From positions 295-64,294 of the forward strand of contig NZ_LMPC01000023.1 in assembly GCF_001423745.1 (NCBI RefSeq): DNA of 64,000 nt, read 5' to 3'. Under the pieces are notes generated by a model that saw only the letters and a program-made list of their open reading frames with translations, had not been told where the DNA came from and searched no databases. The DNA is from Arthrobacter sp. Leaf337 (lineage in GTDB: Bacteria > Actinomycetota > Actinomycetes > Actinomycetales > Micrococcaceae). Below are positions 47,642-56,911 of the stretch, one piece after another. Each line of letters starts with the position of its first letter. Position 1 is the first letter of the stretch. Both the position numbers and the translations under genes were made by a program.

Positions 47642-50173
47642 CTAAGCCGGGACGATGTTGACCAGTTTAGGGGCTCGCACGATGACCGTGCGGATACCCC
47701 GCCCGTCGAGGGCGCGCTGGACATTTTCCGATGCGAGGGCCAGTTCACGCAGCTCGTCCTCGCCGATCTCCGGGGAGACCTCCAGGCGGTCGCGGACCTT
47801 GCCCTGGACCTGGACCACCGCGGTGACAGTGTCCTGCACCAGGAGGGCTTCGTCGTGCGATGGCCAGCCGGCGTTCGCCACCGAGGCGGGATGCCCCAGC
47901 ACGTTCCACATGTCCTCGGCCGTGTAGGGCGCAAAGAGGCTCAGGATGACCGCTACGGCTTCCGCTGCTTCGCGGACCGCAGGATCCGCGCCGCCCGCGC
48001 CGGCAGCTGCATCTATCGTCTTGCGGGTCGCGTTGACCAGCTCCATCAGCTTGGCCACCACAACGTTGAACTTGTTGCTGTCCAGCAGCGCGGCGGCGTC
48101 GGCGATGGTGCGGTGCGTGACGGAGCGCAGCGCACGGTCTCCCTGGGCGGCATCCGTTCCGGGCGTGCTGGTGACGTCCTGCGCCAAGCGCCAGGCCCGG
48201 GCCAGGAACTTCGCGGAGCCCGACGGCGACACGTCCGCCCAGTCGACGTCGTCCTCCGGCGGGGAGGCGAAGATCATGGTGAGACGCACGGCGTCCACGC
48301 CGTACTTGTCCAGCTGCTCACCGAGGTCAACACCGTTGCCCAGGGACTTGCTCATGGCCTTGCCCCCGTTGAGGACCTGGCCCTGGTTGAGCAGTGCGCT
48401 GAACGGCTCGTCGGCGTCGATCATCCCGAGGTCGTGGATGACCTTGGTGAAGAACCGTGCGTACAGCAGGTGCAGGATGGCGTGCTCCACTCCGCCCACG
48501 TACTGCCCCACCGGCATCCAGTCGTTGATCTTCTCCGGGTCGAAGGGACCCTCGGTGTACTGCGGGGAAACGAACCGCAGGAAGTACCAGGACGAGTCGA
48601 CGAACGTGTCCATGGTGTCGGTGTCGCGCTTGGCAGGGCCGTGGCAGTTGGGGCACTCAACGTTGACCCAGGCTTCGGCGGCCGCCAGCGGGGACGTGCC
48701 CTTCGGGGACAGGTCTTCGCCGCGCAGGTCGGCCGGCAGGGTGACGGGCAGCTGTTCGTCGGGAACAGGAACCTCGCCGCAGGCGGGGCAGTGGATGATC
48801 GGGATGGGCGTGCCCCAGAAGCGCTGGCGGCTGAGCAGCCAGTCGCGCAGCCGGAAGTTGACGAACTTTTCGCCGGTGCCCTGCTTCTCCAGGATGTCGA
48901 TCGCGGCGGGGATGGCCTCCGCCTTGGGCAGGCCGTCGAGAACACCCGAGTTGATCAGGGTTCCCTCCCCCGCTGTCGCCGTCCCGGTGACTGCGGGGTC
49001 GTCTTCTCCCGTGTCCAGCACGGCGCGGACGGGCAGGTCGAAGGTCTTGGCGAAGTCCAGGTCGCGCTGGTCGTGGGCGGGGACAGCCATGATGGCGCCC
49101 GTGCCGTAGTCAGCCAGGACATAGTCCGCTGCCCACACCGGCAGTTTTTCGCCGTTCAGGGGGTTGACGGCGTAACGGCCGGTGAAGACGCCCGTCTTTT
49201 CCCGTTCGGTGGACTGCCGCTCGATTTCGGACAGTGCCTTGACCTGTTCGCGGTAGGCGTCCAGGGCTGCGGCGTGCTCGTCCGTGACCAGTTCCACTGC
49301 CAGCGGCGCATCTGCAGCGACCACGAAGAACGTGGCTCCGTACAGGGTGTCCGGGCGGGTGGTGAAGACGGTGACGTCCTTGGCCGGCTTGCCGCCGTCG
49401 GCTTCGATCACGAAGTTGACGTGCGCACCTTCGGAGCGCCCGATCCAGTTCTTCTGCATGGCCAGGACGCGCTCGGGCCAGTGGCCGCGCAGCTCGTCCA
49501 TATCGTCCAGCAGGCGGTCGGCATATTCGGTGATCTTGAAGTACCACTGGTTAAGGGACTTCTTGGTCACGGCGGTGCCGCAGCGTTCGCAGGCGCCGTT
49601 GACCACCTGTTCGTTTGCCAGCACGGTCTGGTCCTTGGGGCACCAGTTGACCGGGGAGTCCTTCCGGTAGGCCAGGCCGCGCTCATAGAAGCGCTTGAAC
49701 AGCCACTGGGTCCAGCGGTAGTACCCCGGGTCCGAGGTGTGCAGGCGGCGCGACCAGTCAGCGGAGATCGCGTAGCGCTTGAAAGACGCCGCCTGGGTGT
49801 CGATGTTGGCGTACGTCCACTCGCTGGGGTGCGCGTTGCGCTTGATGGCTGCGTTTTCCGCGGGCAGGCCGAAGGAGTCCCAGCCGATCGGGTGCAGGAC
49901 GTCAAAGCCCTTCTGGCGCAGGTACCGCGCCACGACGTCGCCCATGGCAAACGCTTCAGCGTGGCCCATGTGCAGGTCACCCGACGGGTAAGGGAACATG
50001 TCGAGGACATAGCGGCGCTCCCGGGAACCGTCATCGACGGGCGTGAACACCTTGAGGTCTTCCCACACCTGGGGCCATTTGGCCTCCATCGCGGCAAAGC
50101 TGTAGGTGCCCTCCTCGGGACCTTCGGTCGCGACTGCTGCTGTTCCGGTCTCTGTCTCCGGCTGAACGCTCAC
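47642..50173 (-). CDS. leuS: Leucyl-tRNA synthetase
   Basis: Charges tRNA-Leu. The 843-residue class I enzyme has the HIGH box as HMGH at 68-71 ([15 protein letters not shown]), a CP1 editing domain with [20 protein letters not shown] and [16 protein letters not shown], zinc-type cysteines (CPACG, CPNCH), and the KMSKS loop reading AMSKS at 606-610. The start is GTG at 50173 with AGAGGG 5 bases upstream; earlier codons in the frame lie in the leader. Upstream are a leucine leader peptide and an intrinsic terminator, so transcription is likely attenuated when leucyl-tRNA is plentiful. Confidence 0.97.
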   Translation of the reverse strand: MSVQPETETGTAAVATEGPEEGTYSFAAMEAKWPQVWEDLKVFTPVDDGSRERRYVLDMFPYPSGDLHMGHAEAFAMGDVVARYLRQKGFDVLHPIGWDSFGLPAENAAIKRNAHPSEWTYANIDTQAASFKRYAISADWSRRLHTSDPGYYRWTQWLFKRFYERGLAYRKDSPVNWCPKDQTVLANEQVVNGACERCGTAVTKKSLNQWYFKITEYADRLLDDMDELRGHWPERVLAMQKNWIGRSEGAHVNFVIEADGGKPAKDVTVFTTRPDTLYGATFFVVAADAPLAVELVTDEHAAALDAYREQVKALSEIERQSTEREKTGVFTGRYAVNPLNGEKLPVWAADYVLADYGTGAIMAVPAHDQRDLDFAKTFDLPVRAVLDTGEDDPAVTGTATAGEGTLINSGVLDGLPKAEAIPAAIDILEKQGTGEKFVNFRLRDWLLSRQRFWGTPIPIIHCPACGEVPVPDEQLPVTLPADLRGEDLSPKGTSPLAAAEAWVNVECPNCHGPAKRDTDTMDTFVDSSWYFLRFVSPQYTEGPFDPEKINDWMPVGQYVGGVEHAILHLLYARFFTKVIHDLGMIDADEPFSALLNQGQVLNGGKAMSKSLGNGVDLGEQLDKYGVDAVRLTMIFASPPEDDVDWADVSPSGSAKFLARAWRLAQDVTSTPGTDAAQGDRALRSVTHRTIADAAALLDSNKFNVVVAKLMELVNATRKTIDAAAGAGGADPAVREAAEAVAVILSLFAPYTAEDMWNVLGHPASVANAGWPSHDEALLVQDTVTAVVQVQGKVRDRLEVSPEIGEDELRELALASENVQRALDGRGIRTVIVRAPKLVNIVPA

Positions 50174-50281
50174 TGCTGCCCTCTTCTGTTCTGTACCGCT
50201 TTTCGTACGGCCCTGGCGTCCTGTCCGCCCCGGCCCCTGATCCCCTGCTTGCGGCCGGGAGATAGCCCCAGACACACAAAA

Positions 50282-50301
50282 GCCCCTCGACATGGAGGGG
50301 C
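50282..50301 (-). terminator. Attenuator terminator upstream of leuS
   Basis: On the minus strand GCCCCTC, a 6-base loop and GAGGGGC are followed at once by TTTTGTGTGTC. It stands 109 bases before the leuS start and 41 after the stop of the leader peptide, the position of a transcription attenuator. Confidence 0.8.
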
Positions 50302-50341
50302 GGCCGCTCGGCAATCCGTACTTGGTCGGGATACCGCGCGG

Positions 50342-50368
50342 CTAGCTAAGCAGAAGGATCGCACGCAT
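50342..50368 (-). CDS. Leucine leader peptide of leuS
   Basis: An 8-codon frame encodes MRAILLLS and stops at TAG; the leucine codons are CTT CTG CTT. Its ATG lies 6 bases after a TAAAGT -10 box with no ribosome-binding site at a usable distance, so it is probably leaderless. It is followed by an intrinsic terminator and then leuS. The peptide matches the leuA leader (M-RAELLLLS...) in residues, codon pattern (ATG CGT GCG versus GTG CGC GCA) and promoter spacing. Leucine attenuators before leuS have been predicted in streptomycetes, and this one fits that model. Confidence 0.78.
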   Translation of the reverse strand: MRAILLLS

Positions 50369-50380
50369 AGAACTACTTTA
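50366..50380 (-). promoter_or_regulatory. Promoter -10 box of the leuS leader
   Basis: TAAAGT (minus strand 50380-50375) is followed by AGTTCT and ATG. TTTAGG 17 bases further upstream is a poor -35. Confidence 0.55.
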
Positions 50381-50449
50381 GCGCACCTCCACCATCACCT
50401 AAACGTAAGTCGCCACGAGCGGCTGAATCGACCGGCTCGGACATGCCGA

Positions 50450-50570
50450 GCTGTTAAGGGGGCCCGGGAGCGGCTTCGGGCGTCCGCGATGGGCCCACTG
50501 CTGCGAGGGCCCCGACGCGAGCTTGCGAGCGTCGGGAGCAGCAGGGGACGGGCGGGGCCCCCTTAACAGC
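50450..50570. repeat. 121-base nested palindromic element
   Basis: Perfect 16-base inverted ends (50450-50465 and 50555-50570, GCTGTTAAGGGGGCCC) enclose two further nested pairs, 50498-50504 with 50538-50544 and 50511-50518 with 50529-50536. The whole can fold into one long stem with an internal loop. It has no open reading frame and no clear target-site duplication. It lies 21 bases past the glpK stop and upstream of the leuS promoter. It may be a repeated extragenic palindrome, a short non-autonomous element, or an elaborate glpK terminator. The rest of 50381-50591 shows nothing else. Confidence 0.65.
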
Positions 50571-50591
50571 GAAGGCAAAGGCTCGCCGGGT

Positions 50592-52106
50592 CTACTTCAC
50601 GTCCTCGTCGACCCAGTCCATGGACTTCGTCACGGCCTTCTTCCAGAGGCGCATCTGGCGGTCCCGCTCCCCTTCGTCCATCTGCGGTTCCCAGCGCTTG
50701 TCCTCGGACCAGTTGGCCGAGCACTCCCCCAGGTCCTTCCAGAAGCCGACGGCCAGGCCGGCGGCGTAGGCGGCACCGAGGGCGGTGGTTTCCACGACCT
50801 TCGGCCGGATCACCGGAACGCCCAGGATGTCCGCCTGGAACTGCATCAGGGCGTCGTTGGCGACCATGCCGCCGTCGACCTTCAACTCCGTCAGCGGAAC
50901 ACCGGAGTCCGCGTTGACGGCGTCGAGCACCTCACGGGTCTGGAAGGCGGTGGCCTCCAGCGCCGCACGGGCAATGTGGTTCCTGTTGACGAAACGGGTC
51001 AGGCCCACGATGGCGCCGCGGGCATCGGACCGCCAGTACGGCGCGAACAGTCCCGAGAACGCCGGAACGATGTACACGCCGCCGTTGTCCTTGACCGAGG
51101 CGGCGAGCGTTTCCACTTCCGGGGCACTGCTGATCAACCCGAGGTTGTCCCGCAGCCACTGGATGAGGGATCCGGTGACGGCGATGGAGCCTTCCAGCGC
51201 ATAGTGCGGAGCAGCGTCCCCCAGCTTGTAGCCCACAGTGGTCAGCAGGCCGTTCTTGGAGTGGACGATTTCCTCCCCGGTGTTGAAGATCAGGAAGCAG
51301 CCGGTGCCGTACGTGTTCTTGGCCTCGCCGGCCTCAAACGCCGCCTGGCCGAAGGTGGCCGCCTGCTGGTCGCCAAGGATGCCGGCAACCGGCGTTTCAC
51401 GGAGGAGCTGTGAAGTGTGGACCGTGCCGTAGACCTCGGAGGATGACTTGATGGCAGGCATCATGGAGGCCGGAACGCCGAAGGCATCCAGGATCTCCTG
51501 GTCCCAGGACAGCGTGTCAAGGTCCATGAACATGGTCCGGGAGGCGTTGGTGACGTCGGTGACGTGCACGCCGCCGTCCACTCCGCCCGTGAGGTTCCAC
51601 AGGACCCAGCAGTCCGTGTTGCCGAAGACCAGGTCGCCGGCTTCGGCCTTGGCGCGGGCGCCCTCCACGTTGTCCAGGATCCACTTGATCTTGGTGCCGG
51701 AGAAGTACGTTGCCAGCGGCAGCCCCACCTTCTGCTTGAAACGCTCCGGGCCGCCATCCTTGGCCAGCTCGTCCACGATGTCCTGGGTCCGGGTGTCCTG
51801 CCAGACGATCGCGTTGTACACGGCCTCGCCCGTCGTCTTGTCCCAGACAACGGCCGTTTCGCGCTGGTTGGTAATGCCGACGGCGGCGATATCGTGCCGG
51901 GTCAGGTTCGCCTTGGACAGGGCGGAGGCGATGACCTCGCGGGTGTTGTTCCAGATTTCGGCGGGGTCGTGTTCCACCCAGCCTGCCTGCGGGAAGATCT
52001 GCTCGTGTTCCATCTGGCCCGAGGAGACGATGCTGCCGCTGTGGTCGAAGACGATGGCGCGGGTGCTGGTGGTGCCCTGGTCGATGGCGATTACGTACTG
52101 GTTCAT
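50592..52106 (-). CDS. glpK: Glycerol kinase
   Basis: Phosphorylates glycerol to sn-glycerol 3-phosphate, trapping it in the cell. The 504-residue FGGY-family protein has the phosphate-binding start [36 protein letters not shown], the adenosine-site GALGDQQAA-like [15 protein letters not shown], and the C-terminal [21 protein letters not shown] signature. AAGGA precedes the ATG by 7 bases. It is the last gene of glpD-glpF-glpK, 61 bases after glpF. A histidine in the HPr-phosphorylated loop of Gram-positive GlpK cannot be assigned by eye. Confidence 0.97.
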   Translation of the reverse strand: MNQYVIAIDQGTTSTRAIVFDHSGSIVSSGQMEHEQIFPQAGWVEHDPAEIWNNTREVIASALSKANLTRHDIAAVGITNQRETAVVWDKTTGEAVYNAIVWQDTRTQDIVDELAKDGGPERFKQKVGLPLATYFSGTKIKWILDNVEGARAKAEAGDLVFGNTDCWVLWNLTGGVDGGVHVTDVTNASRTMFMDLDTLSWDQEILDAFGVPASMMPAIKSSSEVYGTVHTSQLLRETPVAGILGDQQAATFGQAAFEAGEAKNTYGTGCFLIFNTGEEIVHSKNGLLTTVGYKLGDAAPHYALEGSIAVTGSLIQWLRDNLGLISSAPEVETLAASVKDNGGVYIVPAFSGLFAPYWRSDARGAIVGLTRFVNRNHIARAALEATAFQTREVLDAVNADSGVPLTELKVDGGMVANDALMQFQADILGVPVIRPKVVETTALGAAYAAGLAVGFWKDLGECSANWSEDKRWEPQMDEGERDRQMRLWKKAVTKSMDWVDEDVK

Positions 52107-52167
52107 GTTGACGTCCTTGTCTGTTGTCTGAAGGGCTTGGTGGGGATGTTGGAACGCGGGACGGGGA

Positions 52168-52917
52168 TCAGGAAGCTGCCGAGGCGATGATCGGCACTAC
52201 TGCTGCGACGGCGCCGGCGAGTCCGCCGCCTACCAGCGGGCCCACTACCGGGATCCAGGAGTAGCTCCAGTCGCTGGAGCCCTTGCCCTTGATGGGCAGC
52301 AGTGCGTGGGCGATGCGGGGACCGAGGTCGCGGGCGGGGTTGATGGCGTAGCCGGTGGGACCGCCGAGGGACACACCGATACCGACAACCAGCAGGGCCA
52401 CGGCCAGCGGGCCAAGGCCGGAAGGGGTCCCGCCGAGGGTCAGGATGACGAAGACGAGGACAAAGGTGCCGATGATCTCGGTGATCAGGTTCCACGGGGT
52501 GGAGCGGATGGCAGGGCCCGTGGAGAACACGGCGAGCTTGCTGGCGGGTTCCGGTTCGGCGTCGAAGTGCTGCTTGTGGGCCAGCCACATGACCACTGCA
52601 CCCAGGAACGCGCCCAGGAATTCACCGCCGAAGTAGGTCAGTGTGGATGCGAAGTCGACGCTGACGCCGGGAGCATACTCCGCCTTGCCGTTGAGCAGCA
52701 GGCCGAAAGTGACGGCGGGATTCAGGTGTGCGCCGGACTTGGCAGCCACGAAAACACCGCAGAAGACTGCAATGCCCCAGCCCCATGTGACCATCAGGAA
52801 TCCGCCGTTGTTGCCCTTGGTGCCTTTGAGCGCGACGTTTGCCACAACGCCGCAACCCAGCAGGGTCAGCATTGCGGTTCCGAATACTTCGGAAAGGAAA
52901 ACAATTCCAAGAGACAT
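52168..52917 (-). CDS. glpF: Glycerol uptake facilitator (aquaglyceroporin)
   Basis: A passive channel for glycerol in the cytoplasmic membrane. The 249-residue MIP-family protein has six membrane helices and both half-helix motifs: NPAV in [14 protein letters not shown] and NPAR in [14 protein letters not shown], the second followed by the Asp typical of glyceroporins rather than water channels. GAGGAG precedes the ATG by a few bases. It lies between glpD and glpK on the same strand. Two stem-loops lie in the 162-base gap to glpD and could separate or tune its expression. Confidence 0.95.
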   Translation of the reverse strand: MSLGIVFLSEVFGTAMLTLLGCGVVANVALKGTKGNNGGFLMVTWGWGIAVFCGVFVAAKSGAHLNPAVTFGLLLNGKAEYAPGVSVDFASTLTYFGGEFLGAFLGAVVMWLAHKQHFDAEPEPASKLAVFSTGPAIRSTPWNLITEIIGTFVLVFVILTLGGTPSGLGPLAVALLVVGIGVSLGGPTGYAINPARDLGPRIAHALLPIKGKGSSDWSYSWIPVVGPLVGGGLAGAVAAVVPIIASAAS

Positions 52918-52943
52918 CTTTGACTCCTCTATTTTCTGTTGTC

Positions 52944-52999
52944 AGCCCTTCGCGAGTTTGAAGGGCTGTTGGGCCGGCAACGTTGTTGCGTTGCCGGCC
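52944..52999 (-). promoter_or_regulatory. Two stem-loops between glpD and glpF
   Basis: GGCCGGCAACG (52972-52982) pairs with 52989-52999 (11 bases, 6-base loop), and AGCCCTTC (52944-52951) pairs with 52960-52967 (8 bases, 8-base loop). On the minus strand they come in that order after the glpD stop, the second ending 27 bases before the glpF start. They may end the glpD message or modulate readthrough. Confidence 0.5.
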
Positions 53000-53079
53000 G
53001 GCTGCTGCGCCGGCTGTTCCTCCAGCGGAACCGCGCAGCCCTTGCGCCCGGGCACTCCCTCCCCGGGCACGCAAACTAT

Positions 53080-54870
53080 CTAGGCGACCAGGCTGTGGAC
53101 CTGGACGCCGTGGAAGCGTTCAAGCACCTCCTGGGCGTAGTGGATTTCGGCTGCCCGGGCGGCGGCGTCCCAGCCCAGCGGAACGGCAAGGACCTCTGCG
53201 ACCTCGTTGAGCAGTTCGCCGGTCACCAGCCCGCGGAAGGCCAGCGACGTGCGCCGGATCAGCACGTCGATGACGTGCCCCACCTGTTCGTTGCGGGCCA
53301 TGAACTCGAGTTCGCGGACACTGAGTTCGCGGGTGGAGTGCAGGAGCCGGTCCGGTCCGGCGTCGAGGTAGCGCAGGACTTCTTCGGCGCGGGTGCCGTA
53401 GCGGGTCAGCAATCCGGAGATCCGGTCAGCGTCGCGGCCGGCGGACATGTGTGCCTTGATCCACTGTTCGATGCCGGACGCTGTGTCCGGGAAGCCGGCG
53501 CCGCCGCCGATGGCGAGTTTCGCCGTCGAGACTTTCCGTTCCAGTCCCAGTTCCTTGAGCACGTCATTTGTCAGGTGTTCTGCCAGGGCCCGGAACGTGG
53601 TCCATTTGCCGCCCACCAGGCTGAGCACGACGGCGCCGCCGGCCGACGTATGCTGTCCGCCGCGCTCGATCCGGTAGTCCCGGCTGACGAAGCCGGGCTG
53701 GGTGGCGTCGTGCCGGGGCAGCGGGCGGACACCGGCGAAGGTGTACACGATCTGGTCCCGGCTCACCGGGACGTCCGGGAAGACATGGCCGATCAGGTCG
53801 AAGAAGTAGTCGATCTCGGCGTCGGTGCAGACGGCATCCTCTGCCATGTCCGCATCGACGTCGGTGGTGCCCACCAGCACGCGGTCGCCCATCGGGTAAA
53901 TCAGCACGATCCGGCCGTCCGTGTGTTCAAAGAAGATTTCGCGGCCGTTGCAGGCCTCGAGCAGCCCGGGGTGGTCCAGCACGATGTGCGAACCCTTTGT
54001 TCCGCCCATGAAGGAGGAGGCAGCACCCATGGCCTGGTTGGTCAGGTCGACCCAGGCCCCCGTGGTGTTGACGATCACGTCCGCCGTGAAGTCGAAGACT
54101 TCGCCGGTGAGTTCATCGCGCAGCTGGACAGTGCTGCCGCCCGTGGAACCGGACGAATTTCCGGCCGCCCCGCCCATGGACACGAGCGAAAGGTAGTTGC
54201 TGGCCCGGGCGTCACTCGGACCCGCGGCGCCGGCCTTTTCGCCGTCCTGGAGCACGTCCAGGGTGAGCCGCTCGGGGTTGTGGACCGAGGCATCGAAATA
54301 GGTGGCCGCGTACTTGATTCCGGGGTGCAGCCGCGGCAGTTCCGCCAGGGCGCGCTTCCGGCCGCGGAACTGGTGGCGCGGAACTGTGCCGCCGTCGCGT
54401 GAGAAGAAGTCGTACATGCTCAGGCCGAGCTTGATCAGGAAGGCGCCGCGTTCTTTCGGCTTGCCCTGCTGCTTGTGGGTCAGGAACCGCAGCGGCGCGG
54501 ACAGCACGCCGGAGAAGGTGCTGAAGATGGGAATGGTGGTCTGGAGCGGCTTGACGTAGTGGGGGGCAATGCGCAGCAGCCTGTTGCGTTCTACAACGGA
54601 CTCCTGGACCAGGCGGAACTCACCGTTTTCGAGGTACCGGATTCCGCCGTGGATCATGTGCGACGATGCACCGCTGGCCCCCTGGCAGTAGTCTCCGCGT
54701 TCGACGAGCGCAACATCGACGCCCTGTAGTGCCAGATCGCGGAACGTGCCCACTCCGTTGATTCCGCCGCCGATGATCAGGACCTGCGCGCGGGGCCGCT
54801 TTCGCAGGCTCTGCACTGAGGACCGCTGGCGGCTGGAAGACGGATGGCCGGATGAATCGTTGGTTCCCAA
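53080..54870 (-). CDS. glpD: Glycerol-3-phosphate dehydrogenase, FAD-dependent
   Basis: Oxidises sn-glycerol 3-phosphate to dihydroxyacetone phosphate and reduces the membrane quinone pool. The 596-residue protein has the FAD dinucleotide motif GGGINGVG at 34-41, SHMIHGGIRYLENGEFRLVQE, the substrate region GTKGSHIVLDHPG and VGTTDVDAD, SLVGGKWTTFR, and a helical C-terminal domain. The start is TTG at 54870: AAAGGAG lies 5 bases upstream and earlier codons (54903) are not conserved. A Ser/Gly-rich insertion (SMGGAAGNSSGSTGGS) sits mid-protein. It is first in the glp run and divergent from a SorC-type regulator. Confidence 0.95.
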   Translation of the reverse strand: MGTNDSSGHPSSSRQRSSVQSLRKRPRAQVLIIGGGINGVGTFRDLALQGVDVALVERGDYCQGASGASSHMIHGGIRYLENGEFRLVQESVVERNRLLRIAPHYVKPLQTTIPIFSTFSGVLSAPLRFLTHKQQGKPKERGAFLIKLGLSMYDFFSRDGGTVPRHQFRGRKRALAELPRLHPGIKYAATYFDASVHNPERLTLDVLQDGEKAGAAGPSDARASNYLSLVSMGGAAGNSSGSTGGSTVQLRDELTGEVFDFTADVIVNTTGAWVDLTNQAMGAASSFMGGTKGSHIVLDHPGLLEACNGREIFFEHTDGRIVLIYPMGDRVLVGTTDVDADMAEDAVCTDAEIDYFFDLIGHVFPDVPVSRDQIVYTFAGVRPLPRHDATQPGFVSRDYRIERGGQHTSAGGAVVLSLVGGKWTTFRALAEHLTNDVLKELGLERKVSTAKLAIGGGAGFPDTASGIEQWIKAHMSAGRDADRISGLLTRYGTRAEEVLRYLDAGPDRLLHSTRELSVRELEFMARNEQVGHVIDVLIRRTSLAFRGLVTGELLNEVAEVLAVPLGWDAAARAAEIHYAQEVLERFHGVQVHSLVA

Positions 54871-54992
54871 ATCTGCTCCTTTGGGTTTGGTTCTGTGCGG
54901 CACGCCTCAGCGCGGCGCCGTTCACCACTATTGTTTGGACTAATGGAAAATGGAGTCAAGCACTATGCACAAACGTGCAGAACGGAAGCCCA
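54871..54992. promoter_or_regulatory. Divergent control region, glpD and SorC-type regulator
   Basis: A 122-base gap with an AT-rich core (about 54928-54966). TTGGACT (54935-54941) and AGTCAAG (54954-54960) form an imperfect inverted repeat about a 12-base centre and could be the regulator's operator. The assignment rests on position only. Confidence 0.35.
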
Positions 54993-55955
54993 ATGCCGCG
55001 TTCACGCCACTCAGAAGCCCTCAGGGCTGCACAACTGTATTACCTCCAGGACCTCACGATGGACGCCATAGCCAGGGAGCTCCGGACCTCGAGATCCACG
55101 GTTTCCCGGCTTTTATCGACTGCCCGGGAAACCGGCCTGGTGCAGATCCAGATCCGCAATCCGCTCGACACGGGACCCGAACTGGAGAACATGATCCGCG
55201 CCCAATACCGCGTCGATGTGCACGTCGTTCCGGTGGTGGACACCCTGAATGAGGCGGAGACACTTGACAGGGTGGCCATGCAGGCTGCACGGACCATCGG
55301 TCCGCTGGTCGACTCAAACGCGATCATCGGCGTCGCGTGGGGATCCACCCTCAGCGCGGTCAGCCGCCACCTGACCCGCAAGATCACCCACGACAGCGTG
55401 ATCGTCCAGCTCAACGGCGCGGGCAACATGCAGACCACCGGCATTACCTACGCCAGCGACATCATGCGCAGGTTCGGCAGCGCCTACGGGGCGCGTGTTG
55501 AACAGTTTCCCGTTCCGGCGTTTTTTGACCACGCCGCCACGAAGACCGCCATGTGGAATGAGCGCAGCGTCCAGCGCATCCTGGATTTGCAGTCACGCAT
55601 GAGCATTGCCATTTTCGGTGTGGGATCAGTGGACGCCGACTACCCGAGCCACGTCTATGCCGGCGGCTACCTCGACGAGAACGACCTGAACATTCTGGCC
55701 AGCTCGGACGTGGTGGGTGACGTTGCCACCGTGTTCTTCCGCGGCGACGGTTCCTCCGACGGCATCACGCTCAACGAACGGTCCACCGGCCCGGCGCTGG
55801 CACAGCTGCGGCAGGTCCGGCGGCGGATCTGCGTCGTATCAGGAGCCTCGAAGATCAACGGACTGCGCGGCGCGCTCGCTGCCGGGCTCGCCACCGACCT
55901 GATCCTCGATGAAGCCATGGCGCGGCGCCTGGTGAGTTTCGACGGGTTGTCGTGA
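54993..55955 (+). CDS. SorC/DeoR-type transcriptional regulator
   Basis: A 320-residue regulator with an N-terminal helix-turn-helix (about 8-48; LTMDAIARELRTSRSTVSRLLSTAR) and a C-terminal SorC sugar-phosphate-binding domain (about 60-315; IIGVAWGSTLSAV, VVQLNG-like VIVQLNGAGN, GVGSVDADYPSHVYAG). SorC proteins respond to phosphorylated sugars or polyols. Divergence from glpD-glpF-glpK makes glycerol 3-phosphate or dihydroxyacetone phosphate a reasonable guess as ligand. ATG at 54993 is used, with GGAAG upstream at short spacing; the frame is open from 54852 into glpD. It is followed by a hairpin. Confidence 0.85.
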   Translation: MPRSRHSEALRAAQLYYLQDLTMDAIARELRTSRSTVSRLLSTARETGLVQIQIRNPLDTGPELENMIRAQYRVDVHVVPVVDTLNEAETLDRVAMQAARTIGPLVDSNAIIGVAWGSTLSAVSRHLTRKITHDSVIVQLNGAGNMQTTGITYASDIMRRFGSAYGARVEQFPVPAFFDHAATKTAMWNERSVQRILDLQSRMSIAIFGVGSVDADYPSHVYAGGYLDENDLNILASSDVVGDVATVFFRGDGSSDGITLNERSTGPALAQLRQVRRRICVVSGASKINGLRGALAAGLATDLILDEAMARRLVSFDGLS

Positions 55956-55964
55956 CGCCGGCAG

Positions 55965-56000
55965 CGGCAGGCTTCACGGCCTGTCCCGGGGAGCCTGCCG
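55965..56000 (+). terminator. Hairpin after the SorC-type gene
   Basis: CGGCAGGCT (55965-55973) pairs with 55992-56000 across an 18-base loop, 9 bases after the stop. There is no T tract. Confidence 0.4.
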
Positions 56001-56011
56001 CGGGGAGTCGG

Positions 56012-56027
56012 TAGAGTCAGTGCTATG
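56012..56027 (+). promoter_or_regulatory. Leaderless promoter -10 box for aldo/keto reductase
   Basis: TAGAGT at 56012-56017 is followed by 7 bases and the ATG at 56025. Confidence 0.5.
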
Positions 56028-56900
56028 AAAACCTCGCCCCGGCTAAGCCTCAACAACGGTGTGCTGATCGACCAGCTGGGCTTCGGGCTCTACAAGGTTC
56101 CCCCGGCGGACGCTGCCGGCCTGGTGACCATGGCCCTCGAAGCCGGCTACCGGCACTTCGACACTGCGTCCATGTACGGAAATGAAACCGGGGTGGGCAA
56201 GGCCATCGGCGCCCTCTCCGGCTTCGGCGGCAGCGGAGCCGGCGGCGGCTCCGGCGAGGCGGCGCCGTCGCTCTCCCGGGAGGACCTCTTCGTCACCACG
56301 AAGGTGTGGAATGACGACCACGGCTACGACGCAACGATGCGGGCCTTCCAGACCTCGATGTCCAACCTCGGCCTGGAATACATCGACCTCTACCTCATCC
56401 ATTGGCCTTGCGCCCGCCGCGGACTCTTCACCGAAAGTTACCGGGCCATGGAAACCCTGTACCGCGAGGGCAGGATCCGGGCCATCGGAGTTTCCAACTT
56501 CCAGCCTGCCCACCTGGAGCGCCTGCTCGAGACGGCCGAAGTGGTCCCCGCCGTAAACCAGGTGGAACTTCATCCCTGGCTGCAGCAGGACGAACTCCGG
56601 GGCCTGCATGACCGGCTTGGCATCCGCACGGAGGCCTGGAGCCCGCTGGGCCGGGGGCAGGTGCTCGAGGATCCAGTGGTTGTGGAGCTGGCAGCGGCGC
56701 ACCGCCGGACCGCGGCCCAGATCGTCCTGAGGTGGCACGTGCAGCTGGGCAACGTGGTCATTCCTAAAGCCAGCTCCTACACCCGGATCCGGGAAAACCT
56801 TGATGTCTTCGGCTTTACCCTGGACGCCTCGGACATGGCCGCCCTTGCCGCCCTGGAACGCAACCAGCGCACAGGCTCCCACCCGGACAACGTCAACTAG
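56025..56900 (+). CDS. Aldo/keto reductase
   Basis: An NADPH-dependent carbonyl reductase with the TIM-barrel fold, close to the 2,5-diketo-gluconate reductase group. The 291-residue protein has the catalytic Asp46 and Tyr51 in GYRHFDTASMYGNE, the lysine in VTTKVWND, the histidine in YLIHWP, IGVSNFQPAHLERL, VNQVELHPWLQQ and the cofactor loop VIPKASSYTRIRENLDVF. A Gly/Ser-rich insertion (about residues 65-82) lengthens one surface loop. The natural substrate is unknown. It is followed after 11 bases by a hydrolase gene and then a glycosyltransferase, probably one transcript. Confidence 0.92.
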   Translation: MKTSPRLSLNNGVLIDQLGFGLYKVPPADAAGLVTMALEAGYRHFDTASMYGNETGVGKAIGALSGFGGSGAGGGSGEAAPSLSREDLFVTTKVWNDDHGYDATMRAFQTSMSNLGLEYIDLYLIHWPCARRGLFTESYRAMETLYREGRIRAIGVSNFQPAHLERLLETAEVVPAVNQVELHPWLQQDELRGLHDRLGIRTEAWSPLGRGQVLEDPVVVELAAAHRRTAAQIVLRWHVQLGNVVIPKASSYTRIRENLDVFGFTLDASDMAALAALERNQRTGSHPDNVN

Positions 56901-56911
56901 GATTCGACACC

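Noticed and set aside
47600..50566. 988-residue plus-strand open frame opposite leuS
   Set aside because: It is the GC-driven antisense shadow of leuS; no family motifs, and arginine/valine/glycine-rich composition.
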